From positions 8,444,501 to 8,508,500 of the forward strand of contig OU015655.1 in the NCBI GenBank assembly GCA_907165275.2: DNA of 64,000 bases, in the 5' to 3' direction. Position 1 is the first letter of the stretch; each line of letters starts with the position of its first letter. Source of the DNA: Zygaena filipendulae. Taxonomy: Eukaryota > Arthropoda > Insecta > Lepidoptera > Zygaenidae. The notes under the pieces were generated by a model. It was not told where the DNA came from and made no database searches. It saw only the letters and a program-made list of their open reading frames with translations. A program made the translations under genes and the position numbers. Shown here piece by piece: positions 23,269 through 34,142 of this stretch.

Positions 23269-26200
23269 GGTTTCACACCTAACGTCATGTTGCAATTCTC
23301 GATTTTCCTATATGATGTAATTTATGTAGGTACATGCGTGTCCAAATCCTAGAATTTAAGTAAAACATATAGTTAAATAAATTATTATGTTAGAGAAAAG
23401 TAGATTTTTCTTTCTGTACAAAATCGAAATCTCATAACGGTGTTATTCACTTTGTGTTATGGTTTAATATTATGTAGAATAGATTTTGTTAGAATCAAAC
23501 ATCACATCAGATGGATAGTGAGTGAAACACATTTTTATGAATTTAACTCTCCAGTCAGATAAAATCTAAATCACAATATTTTGGAGGCGGCGAGAGACGG
23601 CGATATCTTGTGTCAGGTGTATTCAATGAATCAAACATAATTGATCGACGCCGGCCAGATCGGTGCGATGACTTTGTCAACCCTGTCGGAGCCGTACACG
23701 GGTTTTTGTCACATTCGTTCATGGAGCCATTGGTAGGTACAGCAGCGATGGTTTTTTTCTTCCCATACATTTAGACGCAACCTTGAAGAATGAATGAACC
23801 AGGAAATGATTCGAAATTTATGTTGCGATTTAAAAATGGTTATAATGTAGCTAGGTTTTGAATGAAAACTTAAAAATATTCTTATCTTATTGAATATTAA
23901 TGTTTCAGAAATCTATTTTACACCTAGGTGTTGAATTTGGGTTTGATTGATTGATAGGTAAGCGCCTATTGCTGATCCCACCACGGTTTCACTCACGTTA
24001 ATTTTGTGATTCTCTTTGAAGTATCATAATTATTCTTCTTCTTATTTTTTATTAAATGGCAACTATTATATTGGGGTTAACTGTCAAAATTAGTTATTTA
24101 ATTTTGTTCAAAGATAAATAGGCAGGTAGGTAACTGTTCGAAATAAAAATTATGAATTGAGAAGCTTTACAATAGGAGATTTGAAAAGTTTATTGCCGTA
24201 TTGCCTTTTTATAAAAATCAAAGTGTAATTTGCACCGACGTGAAACTAAATGGCAAGCTTATCAATTATCCCCGCATACTGGTTCAATGAATATCCGTAT
24301 ACATGCGTGTAATTGTAATCACCCCGTCGCGTCGTTAGTGCGTGGTGTTCTATATGACCACCCCACGATAACACCGTGAAGTGAATGTAGCTAAGTGGAA
24401 TAACAGACATATCTGTTGCAAAATCTGAACAAAAAACACACGGGCGGGCGTTTTAAATTTTATGTGTGTGCCCGCGCGGCCGTGACCGTCAGTCCGGTAG
24501 TGATGTGAACACATTATCCGATATTAATGTGGTAATAGGCAATAACCATGTCTAGCAATCCTAATTGACTAGTAAATATAAAAGCTAACTTTTTACATCA
24601 GCGTTTTATAGGACTATGACCTTCACGACGTAGAGCATATTAGGTAGGTATGTCAGATTTTTTACTTCTAGAGAATAATAACATAAGAAACAGTCACTAT
24701 ACGCATCTGTCTGTTGGTTCGTTCGCTTAGTACTGCTTAACTATACGCTACGAGTTTTGATTTGGTTTTCATTTTATCATTTACAGAACCTCTTCCGGAT
24801 AAGGTATACCTATAGTATACCTAGTAGGTATACGAGAGTACTGAAATTCAGGTGCATGTATTTCTAGCTCTTTGAGGTAGGTATTATATTAAATTTAAAA
24901 TTATCAATTTATATGACGGTTTTGAACACAAAATGTTCTCGAATGTGTTATCAGTTTTCGGTTGGTAAGACCTATTACCAGTGCATGACGCGTTTTAGTC
25001 TCTATATTAGTATATGTGTGTATCTAAATGTGCTACTGAAATTTCAATTTTATTTTCATGTAATTAAGAGATATTTGAGAAGGACATTACACAAAAACTT
25101 TCTCTCGTCCACGTGGCGCACCCCAGTGCCCTATCCCGCCCTATTGTTAGGGTCAAAAAACAAGCCAAAACTCACGTATCCGCCCTTGCATATAGGAACA
25201 AAAGAACGCGAAATCTTGGGAAAGAACTCATAGTTTTTGAACGATAGGCATTATTAAAATAGCTATTGTGCTGTGTTTTTCCCGTGGATTAACTGTGGTG
25301 AGAATTTGTTTAGCGATATTATACTGATTCAATTTTCAACTAGGTCTAGTGAGGTTTATTACCAGAAACTTACCTATTCATACCTACACGTAGAGGCAGA
25401 TCTTCTCATAATTCTGTATATTGGTAAAAGTTTTTCTACCACCTGTAAATTGTAATTTTTTTCTTTTCAAATTGAATTTATACTAAATCTAGGTCTATGA
25501 AACACTTATGATTGCTTTCATGATTTTTGGTTTAAAAAAGAAAAATCTCAACTATCTAGTAGGTATTGAAAAATAGTGATGTTTGGTTGGTAAAATAAGA
25601 ATTATTAGGTAAAATAGGTATTATGAAGTAGTTTTTATATGGCTGTAATATTTCGATATTCTCATAATATCATTATAACATTTGTAATATAACACATAGC
25701 TCCGTACCTACTTGTTACAGAAGCACCTGCGTCCAAACTGCATCGAACTATTAATTTTATTATAATATATTCCAGCGCTCTTGCAACGTACAGTGATAAT
25801 CCCATTTGAAAGGAATTCAATTGGCTTGTAACTATTACGTACCTATCATATTAGTTTGTAAGGTATTTAATTTAATACTATTCAAAATCATATCTCTTCA
25901 GGTATTTCATATAGGTAATTATAATATTCTCTTTGATATTTCATTTCGATAGGAGTTATAGGTATATGTAATATAAAGTAAATAGTAGATATTTTTATCA
26001 TAATGTTGCAGTATTGCGACTTAATATTTATAGTCTCAGCAATATATGTAGATTTAGATAATAGATTTAAATAATAATAATAGTCAAAAAATGGAATCTT
26101 AGAAAATGAAGTAGGTAGTTTTTCAAACATGCATGTTTGATAAATACTTATATAGGTGAATAATTTTTGTATGTACTATACATACTATTGCGCACAAAAT

Positions 26201-26697
26201 GATTTGCAACTATAGCATCACAAAACGTTAATAAATCGGCAAAGTGTACCGAGGAACCTATATATACATTTGGTATTTCTAGAATAAACAAGCCCAAATC
26301 TTTTTTATCAAATAAACATGTTTAATCACGTAAAAACAAATAATCGAGCGAAAAAATTTACCGCCCTTCGGTGGCACGCGGCCGGCACGCGCTTTTTACA
26401 AATCCCACTCGATTTCAGGCGTATAAAGTATACGGACACACGTCCTATAGTTCGTAGTGAATAGAGGAAAGCCGACAAGCCCTACTAATGAGCGCTAGCC
26501 TTCCGGAGGGATCGTGGTACCTCGCTCGTTGGAGGACGCCCTGCCGGGCTCTCGACGCCCTTTCATAGACGGAAATACGAGTACACTAAGAGTTTGTGTA
26601 CCTACTTGACTTGCTTAGATATTTCTTATAGCCACATGAGTATTGAAAGCATTGATATACCACACCAGTAGTAGGCTAGTAGTAAATTAATGATTAA
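23269..26697. other. Intergenic, no supported gene
   Basis: AT-rich. The frames at 23555-23770 (-), 24913-25233 (+) and 25888-26130 (-) lack known domains. GC-rich patches occur at about 24440-24500 and 26365-26570; the latter is listed separately. Confidence 0.5.
26365..26570. promoter_or_regulatory. GC-rich island with a TATA-like site
   Basis: Contains GGCACGCGGCCGGCACGCGC, a CGTATAAAGTATACGG motif at about 26419-26434, and a second GC-rich block near 26500-26560. The TATAAA could belong to a promoter on the + strand, but no downstream exon is identifiable and the motif is palindromic, so the call is weak. Confidence 0.3.
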
Positions 26698-26814
26698 AAG
26701 CAGTTTTGTTCACCTTAAGTATACGTCTGTATACTTAAGGTGAACAAAACTGCTTCGTATCTGAAGAAAAAAAATAGCTGGTGTCTACCAGCTATTTTTT
26801 TCTTCAGATACGAA
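26698..26814. repeat. Two adjacent near-perfect hairpins with identical GTCT loops
   Basis: The first hairpin has perfect 27-bp arms (26698-26724 and 26729-26755) around the loop GTCT at 26725-26728. The second follows directly and shares the junction: arms at about 26754-26782 and 26787-26814, paired except for one extra A in an A8/T7 run, around GTCT at 26783-26786. The arm sequences of the two are unrelated. No coding capacity and no transposon ends are seen. Confidence 0.9.
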
Positions 26815-28311
26815 ACTTCTCTAGCTAGTCTGAACTCTTATCACAGGTGTTAATTTTGAAATAGGTACTTACCTATGATTTTCTTCAAAGTATAGTATAG
26901 TAGGTACCTATACTTAAATAATAATAAATTTTCGTAGGTACTTTATAATTTAGATTTTAGATGTTAAATATTAACCATGGTATTGGCAAGTAATATTTTT
27001 TAGAATCTTTATAGTTACCTACCTACCTACCTAATAGTTCTTGTTGAGTCCTGGAGGTTACCTATACCTACTAACCTTATTTTGTGCGTAAGTATAATAT
27101 TTAGTTTTGTAATAGTACTTATTTGATATTTAATAATATCGTTAACCTCTTAGCCCTACTAAATAGCTTGTTTATGTTAATCTAATCACATATCACTCAC
27201 GATCGCACCAAATATTCTATTAAACCTTTGCTAATCCACAGTCCACACCCTATTTGTACAATGAGATCCGATTACATAAGTAGACAAAAAATCACCAGGA
27301 AAATATAACAAAAACCGCTATAATAGGCACGTGGCGAAAAATAATAAAGTTCGAAAGAGGTTGGTAATGAAGAGAGGCGCGTGACCCGCGCGTGCGTCGG
27401 TTCGTGTCCTAATGAGTGCGCATGGGCAAACCGCAGCGGGGCGAGCGGCGCGGCGGGCGGCGTGTATGCAATCTCGCTAAACATAGTATTGATAGCAAAA
27501 CCAATATTATGTCATAAAAATCTTTTGTAAAAAACAATTTTATGGCAGTCGGGTTAAAAAGTTTTTGATCGCACCGCCGCCGTGCGCCATTTCCTCGTAG
27601 ATACAGAATGACGTAGGTGATGAAATTTTCGTATGCATTTGATTAATAATAAGCATATCATAATGAATTGTTACACAGAATGTTACTATCATAGTGAAGT
27701 TTAAAATAGATAAAAGATAGAAACACGATGACACGTGAAAGTCCGATCGGATTCAACATCTCCAAGACGATTAATCAAATACGGTCACCATACATTAAGC
27801 CTGCGACCGCCCTGAACACTTTACTCATTTTACATCGATATAACGTCAAAAATCTTATTGCAATGGCCTAAAGGCGATGATTGATTGCCGTTCGTAAAGC
27901 CGTCTAAGGACACTGGATGGCCATGAAGCGAGAGTTTATTTTAAAGTTTTTTTAAAGACCATAATATTATTGTTTTTAGAAATAACCTCTTACCTTTATT
28001 TACTCTTTTTAAAAGCGGTCGTAATGTTTTTGATGGTTAATAATATGTATCCGAAAATTTTTGTGTCGTTGAGCGTAACCGATTTCGTGGCCCCAATTTA
28101 AAGGTGTCCACCCTTTTTTACTAATCTTTTTTTATATTAGATACCTACAAACGGACATTTTGTTAGTCAGCGCCCCGGACTTATCGAACCATCTTTAAAA
28201 AAAAAAAGGATTATAAGCGATGATGACAGCTCTTCTCGAAATTCATTCACACGTAACTCGATAAAGACGTCTGCATGATATCAGCCGTCGCTTTATGTAC
28301 GAAAAGCCTAA
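26815..28311. other. Intergenic, no supported gene
   Basis: AT-rich with a CCTA run at about 27016-27033. A GC-rich island at 27360-27478 is listed separately. The two - strand frames at 27272-27484 and 27540-27734 have no recognised domain. Confidence 0.5.
27360..27478. promoter_or_regulatory. Strong GC-rich island
   Basis: About 120 bp with GCGCGTGACCCGCGCGTGCG and GGGGCGAGCGGCGCGGCGGG, among the most CpG-rich sequence of the window. It ends GCAATCTCGCTAA, close to the GTAATCTCGCTAA end of the island at 13793-13930. It may be an enhancer or an unrecognised promoter. Confidence 0.35.
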
Positions 28312-28548
28312 CCTCCGCACTCAGAGTCGACTTTAATGATTACTTAGTTAAGTATAGATTTTTAAAACAAAACTGCCGCAATCAGACAAGTTTAATAAAT
28401 TAATGTTAATTGGCATTTAACTAATTAAGATACATCTCATTAAATGCCAATTAACATTGATTCACTGAACGTCTCTGATTGCGGCAGTTTTGTTTTAAAA
28501 ATCTTTACTTAACTAAGTAATCATTAAAGTCGACTCTGAGTGCGGCCG
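28312..28548. mobile_element. Foldback MITE, family A copy 2 (237 bp)
   Basis: Same length and plan as the copy at 92-328, differing at few positions. Ends CCTCCGCAC and GTGCGGCCG, flanked by TAA at 28309-28311 and 28549-28551. The perfect duplication and high identity to copy 1 point to fairly recent insertion, probably driven in trans because no transposase is encoded. Confidence 0.9.
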
Positions 28549-29329
28549 TAAGTACCTACATATTATGTCCCTGTAATTTAACATTTCCGTTACATTTTAC
28601 CTCTAAACTTGTAGGTATTTGAAATAATTTCTTTTTTCTTTTTTTTTCATAGGTGACAAAGACGGAATATAAAAATTATTATTTGCAACTATAGGTGCAT
28701 GTATGTATTTTATTAGGAGTATAGAGTATAATAATAGGTAAGTTGGTAATCGCAAAATTCAAAATTTCCAGGAGAAAGGTTTTAATGATTTTTTTGATCT
28801 TTTTAGCGAGTCGAAGTATTGAGGTTCTTAAAATACTTACCTAATTAATATATCAACGAGAAAGCAAGTTTTTAATATACAACGTGTTTAAGAATTAACT
28901 GAAAACCTGATACACCCCATTTAAAAAATAAACAATAATATGATTAAAATATATTTTTCACACCACATGCTCGACAATGCCGAATTATATGTCATGTAAA
29001 CCTTACCGAAAGCAAGACATTATATCTCTTGGCTTTAGCCGGGTTATAATGTTCTATTGAATTTCATTATAACCCGCTGGTCAATAATGTGATTTTCACT
29101 TTCATAATTCTTATTGCTATGTCCATAACGTCTCATTTCGCTAAACAGAATGTGTTCTCAGCGGGCGCGGCCAACTCGATTTTCGAAGACCGAAGCCGTG
29201 GCCCACTAGATTCGCAGTGAGACGAACTTCATTTGTTTGTCAAATCGAGTAGGCCACGCCAGCTGAAAGAAGTGGCTATATAGGATCTACTAAGCCTGGT
29301 TTTTTATTGTCTCGCATTATGTGAGAAAA
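28549..29329. other. No gene seen
   Basis: AT-rich. A short hairpin lies at about 29041-29078 (GGTTATAATG and CATTATAACC arms). A moderately GC-rich patch at 29155-29270 is unassigned. Confidence 0.45.
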
Positions 29330-29552
29330 GTAGAGTATACACCACAGGGATAAAACTGTTTTTTTCTTGGGCGCTTGAATCCCTCACTGCACTCAGGACT
29401 CAATCTTAATTCCCTCCCTTTGGTCGGGAATTAACTTATAACACCCTCGCTGCGCTCGGGAGTTAAATTTGGAGTCCTTCGTTATGTTCAGGATTCAATG
29501 TAGCGCCCGTGACATAAAACAGTGCTTTATCCCCTTGGTGTATAATCTACTA
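29330..29552. mobile_element. Foldback MITE, TAGATTATACACC ends
   Basis: A 223-bp element. The left arm TAGAGTATACACCACAGGGA pairs with the right TCCCCTTGGTGTATAATCTA; GGGCGCTTGAATCC pairs with GGATTCAATGTAGCGCCC, and TAATTCCC pairs with GGGAGTTA. I recognise these ends from other lepidopteran genomes. No coding capacity. Confidence 0.75.
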
Positions 29553-29599
29553 TTATGTCGAAAAAATGTATACTTTAAAATTTATTCAACATTAGTTTG

Positions 29600-29911
29600 G
29601 AGGTGACCTATCTACGAATTTCCAAGCGCTACACCCGCGCCTACCGGTTCGATTATCAGTATGAAGTCGGTGACAAGCCAAATATGGAGGGGGTAGATGA
29701 GCTAAGTCGACTGCCGCCACCAGCTCTTCGTGAGCAGAACAACCCAAGTAGGCAGACACCAGCGGGCTTGTCACCGAATTCAAACCGATCAGTGGTAGCA
29801 CAAACCAATAATAATATTACGTGTGTTTTTGTCTTTTGGATTAAATCGGTATTTTATTATTTTTAGCCTTTTATTTTTAGCTTTTTAGTTTGGTGTTTTT
29901 GGAAGTCGGTT
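29600..29911. mobile_element. Foldback element, family B copy 2 (partial, inverted)
   Basis: From about 29666 the sequence matches the reverse complement of 21517-21800: GTCGGTGACAAGCCAAATA, then ATTCAAACCGATCAGTGGTA, then the CTTTTGGATTAAATC block and the end GGAAGTCGGTT. The left third does not match and lacks the expected end, so the copy is truncated or rearranged. The 89-codon frame at 29597-29866 lies inside it and is not regarded as a gene. Confidence 0.65.
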
Positions 29912-30259
29912 TTAATTTTTTTGTTTAAATTTTTTGTATTGATTTACATATCCATATCTACTAATACTACGTATAGATGTATAGGTAGGTACTATACCTA
30001 ACAATACTTTTGCAATTATCATTTTGTTTGTGTATTCTATTACAATAAAAGGGCGTTTCATTGTATATTCGATCTAGGCGAAATATGAAGAAAAAAAAAT
30101 TTGCAAGATGTGACTTACCATTCGTAGGTGCCAAATTTGCGCAGTTAGTCCTTATTAGCTAATTTTTTCGTAAAGAAATCGAATATGTTAAGTCTATCCT
30201 ATACCTAGTATCTTATCTCCGCCTTTATTTTATGAACCACCGCCTTTATTTTATATTTT

Positions 30260-30425
30260 ACCAGCTGTGCCCCATGGTTTTACCCGCGTGAGTTTTGGAA
30301 CCAGGAACCTTTGCGGACGCAGGCAGAACAACCCGCAAAAGTTTCATCACATCCGGACCAATGGTTTCGAAACGCATAGAGGACAGACATACATTAATTA
30401 ACATTAATTTTTATTTATAAAGAAG
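30260..30425 (+). mobile_element. SINE-like repeat, decayed
   Basis: Head ACCAGCTGTGCCCCATGG, TTTTACCCGCGTGAGTTTTG, then the CATCCGGACCAATGG block and a GGACAGACATAC tail. Same sub-type as the copy at 8301, heavily mutated. Confidence 0.6.
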
Positions 30426-32013
30426 ATAACATACATAGAAACACATGTGTTTTGGAGTCTTCTGTTAGCAAGTAGCATGTAATACAATGAAATCATTAAC
30501 ATGTTTCATGTAATGTTACGACTACAAATAAAAATGTGTAAGCATACACAATCTATAGTAATAACAAACACAACTGAATAATACGCAACACCAGTAGCAC
30601 CGTGAAATTGAGAATATTTTATAATATTTGCTAACTTACAACCCCTAAACTGCACTTATTGTTTCCACCCCACCTATTTTTTTTTTCAAAAACCCGCGTA
30701 TTATTTGCTTCTAGTCATGCTTGTATAGGCGTGCTAGTTAAAAGCGAGTAGCGATTTAAAGAAACTACAATCAAGAAGGGAGTTTGACGTAAAAATATTC
30801 TAAACTGGGTTATTTCTTATAGAGCGTGTTTAAATTGTGTACAATAAATGTCTCAAAAATTTTCGCTATATAAAAAAGTCGATAGGTACGTTTGTTTTAA
30901 TTAATTGTCTGTTTAGTTTTTTAAACTGCGTAACAAATTTTAACATTTAAAGGTTAGGTTGGTGAAGGAAAAAAGGAAAAAACCGACAAAATATATCATA
31001 AATTATATTATAATATGATTATGATTGTAGTTTTCGTGATTTAACCAAGATTGTAATTTAATGTTTTGAATGCGGATCATGAGATGGACTATGTAGGTAT
31101 AATAGAAAGTTCGATAAGCTTATACCGAAGCAAAGTTTTTGGTAGTAACTGAGGGAATTCAGGAGGATCCATAAAAAATTGTGTTAAATGAAAAGTTGTG
31201 TTAAATGTAACAGTAGGCAAACAATTCGCTGGTCTCCTTTAACATGGTGCTCAATACTGATTTACAAGTGTTTATAGGTGACGTTAAAATATTAACGCAT
31301 GGGGTTGACTTGTTTTTTGTTATAACTCGAGAACAATGTTTATCTTTATATTTGTAGTTTTTTCATTTTGTTTACAAACAATAAGTGTTAATTTGTAGTA
31401 ATTCCAAATGTCCCTATTGTGTTTAAAGAATGCATCTAATTGTTTATATTTTACGAGTTTTCATCTATATAGTAACTTTTTATTATTATTGCATATATAG
31501 GTAGGTACTTACATAAAATGTAGAAAATAATATACTTACCAATTACATTCATTTAAAAATGAAAAAAAAATCTTTAAATAACCATGTAGTTATGTAACTT
31601 TTAAACGGATTATATTTTTTGGAAATTTCATGGCGCTTCACTTAAGTTTTATACCCAATTAAAATGTTTCATGACAATATCAAATATAGATATTGATAGA
31701 AAGAGGATTAAAATTGCTTATAAAATTTTATCAATATAAATTATGTCCACCCTTCCCAAGAGATCAATCCTCCCCGCGCTGGGTAATTATCGGGGGGTGG
31801 TAGCCGGTAGGTAAGGGGATCCTGATTACTGACATATGTCCCCAACCTCCTCGCTGCTCACGCCCTGTTTCGAACATCATTATCTCCAATAGAGTGGAAA
31901 GCGTTGCCTTCGTGATTTCACTTAAATTGGTGTTTGTGTTTTTTGAAGTTATCTATAATTCTGGCTGCATTAGATATTTATTTATTACCTATAATTTACA
32001 GTTTTTTTTTCAG
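30426..32013. other. No gene seen; GC-rich patch before the next exon-like block
   Basis: Mostly AT-rich. About 31740-31900 is GC-rich and non-coding (CCTCCCCGCGCTGGGTAATT, GGGGGGTGGTAGCCGGTAGG). It lies 110 bp upstream of the exon-like block at 32014 and may be regulatory. Confidence 0.4.
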
Positions 32014-32078
32014 TGAACAAGACATCAAGCTATCGAGACGAACGGGACATCCTCAAATACCTGCACGTGGTGGCTCTG
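32014..32078 (+). CDS. Candidate internal coding exon, unknown gene
   Basis: A 65-bp block with GC content well above its surroundings. It is preceded by an excellent acceptor (TTTTTTTTTCAG) and followed by GTAATG. With two bases completing an upstream codon, it reads 21 codons, NKTSSYRDERDILKYLHVVA plus Leu, and ends on a codon boundary; one alternative frame is open too. The charged, then hydrophobic pattern suits a protein segment. I do not recognise the protein. No flanking exon can be tied to it with confidence, although the frames at 33810 and 37030 lie on the same strand within 5 kb. It could instead be a chance or repeat-derived sequence. Confidence 0.45.
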
Positions 32079-32833
32079 GTAATGAAGTTGTTTAAAATAA
32101 ATTCTGTTTGATTTTTATTTCCTGTATAAATAACTGAAATTATATTCGTTCCATTGGGTGTATTAAAACGAAATTTGATATATTGTAGTATGTAGGTATA
32201 TTTTCATGTATTATACATAGGTATATCGTTGTTTATCATCAGGTGAGATTGTAGACGAATCACTAAGTACCTAAACAACTCTTAATAAAAAAAAGCACTG
32301 GCAAGTTACACAAATGACTAATTTAAAAATATTTTTAAAGAGAAAATAAAAAGTACTTGTAAGTATAGTACGTATAAAGTTTCATAAAAAAATTGAGTGT
32401 ATCTCTATACCGCACCCAACTTTTTGGTGTCGCATTATCCGAAGCAAACACCATGCGGTATAAAGTGTTGCATACTGGCTACCGCTCAATTTGCTGGTAA
32501 TGAAGTCATTGTCACGACGGCTGCGGAACGGATGCACTTGAGCCGAGTAATTTTTCCATTCACTGAATTCAACCCTATAGCTGTTTTATTTTATGGTTTT
32601 CACCAGTGGATATATATGATAACCATCTAGATTGATATAGGTTTATCAATTTGTGATTGTTGGCATGCTGCTGAGTATTTAGTATTTATGACAATTGGTA
32701 CCATCATCGTGACAATAAATGCATACGGTAAGTATACTATGGAGCACTGGCACATTTAAGTAGTATCTTTTATTTAATATCACACTAAAAATACATGTAC
32801 CTTACAATAGCTGAAGATAATAAATATAATCCT
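32079..32833. other. No supported gene; nested inverted repeat near 32405
   Basis: AT-rich except 32400-32580. Here ATACCGCA (about 32408) pairs with TGCGGTAT (about 32454), enclosing a second pair GGTGT/ACACC. The frame at 32397-32630 (77 codons) crosses this and has no known domain. It may be an old repeat or a conserved non-coding block. Confidence 0.35.
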
Positions 32834-33082
32834 ACTAATATTATAAAAGCGAAAGTTTGTAAGAATGTATGAATGTATGGATGGATGGATGGATGGATGG
32901 ATGGATGGATGGATGGATGGATGTTTGTTACTCTTTCACGCAAAAACTACTGAATGGATTTAAATGAAACTTTACAATAATATAGCTTATACATCAGATT
33001 AACATGTAGGGTACTTTTTATCCCGGAATTCCCGCGGGAACTCTGAAATTAACGCGGGTGAAACCGCGGGGCACAACTAGTA
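32834..33082 (-). mobile_element. SINE-like repeat, CTAGCTGT family, with GGAT expansion in the tail
   Basis: Reverse-oriented copy: starts CTAATATTATAAAAGCGAAA and ends CGCGGGTGAAACCGCGGGGC followed by ACAACTAGTA. Between tail and body a tetranucleotide run of about 13 GGAT/ATGG units (about 32875-32925) has replaced the usual AAACAAACAAA tract. Confidence 0.8.
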
Positions 33083-33809
33083 AATAATAATTATAATATA
33101 CATTATGAAAGGTTAAACAAGAGACGGTATTAATGGAGGATGTGCAGTATTCGATAATAGTCTCAATATGTAAATTGTAGACACAAAATTTTTTACATAA
33201 AAAAGAAAATTATATTCTGTTAGGATTATTCAACACTCCTTTATATCGCCACAAATGTTATGTAGTTACAGGTAATTCACCTGGGTAAGCCCACGTTTTA
33301 AAAAAAAAATCACGGTAATTAACCAGTTTCTCTTTAATTTATTTATATTTTTATCAGTTATCTACATGTAAGCATTATGGAGAGTTTGAATAAGTCCCTA
33401 GTTTATAACTATACCTCGTATACCACTCTCTGTAAACACTAAAATGTAAAATAAAACGTCAAAATATAAATGTTATTAAAAAAAAACGCAAAAAAAATTA
33501 TACTATAAATTAAAAATACAATTTGCTGATATACACAATGATAATTAAAATGAAATGACAATGACAGCTAGACAAATTATTATTAGTAGTAAGTTAGAAT
33601 TTTATTACATGTCGGCATAGAATCGATGTAAAAAATTGGAAATTCTAGTTAGGGTATGATCAAAATAAAACTTACTGATAAAAATCTTGTAAGGAACCAG
33701 GTAATTTATTCACATCGATACGAACTACTTTACTATCGTCAAACTATTATGCAAATGTAACATTTGTTAGATGTTTTATCTTAAGTGATCCGTTATCATT
33801 TGACGCACT

Positions 33810-34142
33810 GTGTCAAAGCTGTCGAGAATCGGGGGTGTAAAAGCGCACAGGTGCATTTGTGACGTGTGTAGTTTTACTTGGTTACAAGGTATAGGGATGG
33901 TATGTAATAGTAATAATTGTGGAGCAGGGGCGACCCCTCAGATGATCCCTTTAGGAACAGTCAAGCGTCACTTGAAACAGATTTTTGGCATTAGTCCACC
34001 CTCCCCCAAGCCACCTGATCGCACGGCTCTGGATGAAGATAAAAAGACCAAAATTCGCCAGATAATTGGTTCGTATTTTATGATTTACTTCGTATCATAT
34101 TTAAAGCTCTTCCTCTACCTGCCTATTTCATTGGTCACATAA
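33810..34142 (+). CDS. Unidentified ORF, possible exon with Cys motif and Pro-rich basic segment
   Basis: One long open frame, the densest coding-like stretch outside apterous. It reads HRCICDVCSFTW (CxCxxC), then VCNSNNCGAGATPQM, then a basic stretch GTVKRHLKQIFG followed by SPPSPKPPDRTALDEDKKTK and IRQIIG. After about 34075 the composition turns hydrophobic and AT-rich, which suggests that coding ends near there; possible donors around GTTCGT are weak. The first in-frame ATG is at 33897; the frame runs upstream to 33810 without a good ATG. In the neighbouring frame just upstream, LCQSCRE suggests a frameshifted extension with another CxxC. I do not recognise the protein. It could be an exon of a zinc-binding protein or a decayed transposon gene. 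Confidence 0.35.
   Translation: MSKLSRIGGVKAHRCICDVCSFTWLQGIGMVCNSNNCGAGATPQMIPLGTVKRHLKQIFGISPPSPKPPDRTALDEDKKTKIRQIIGSYFMIYFVSYLKLFLYLPISLVT

Noticed and set aside
27016..27033. Interstitial telomeric repeat
   Set aside because: The unit is CCTA (TAGG), four bases, not the insect TTAGG, and the run is only four to five units.
29597..29866. 89-codon ORF (both strands open)
   Set aside because: It lies inside a partial foldback element that matches 21517-21982 in reverse; no independent coding support.
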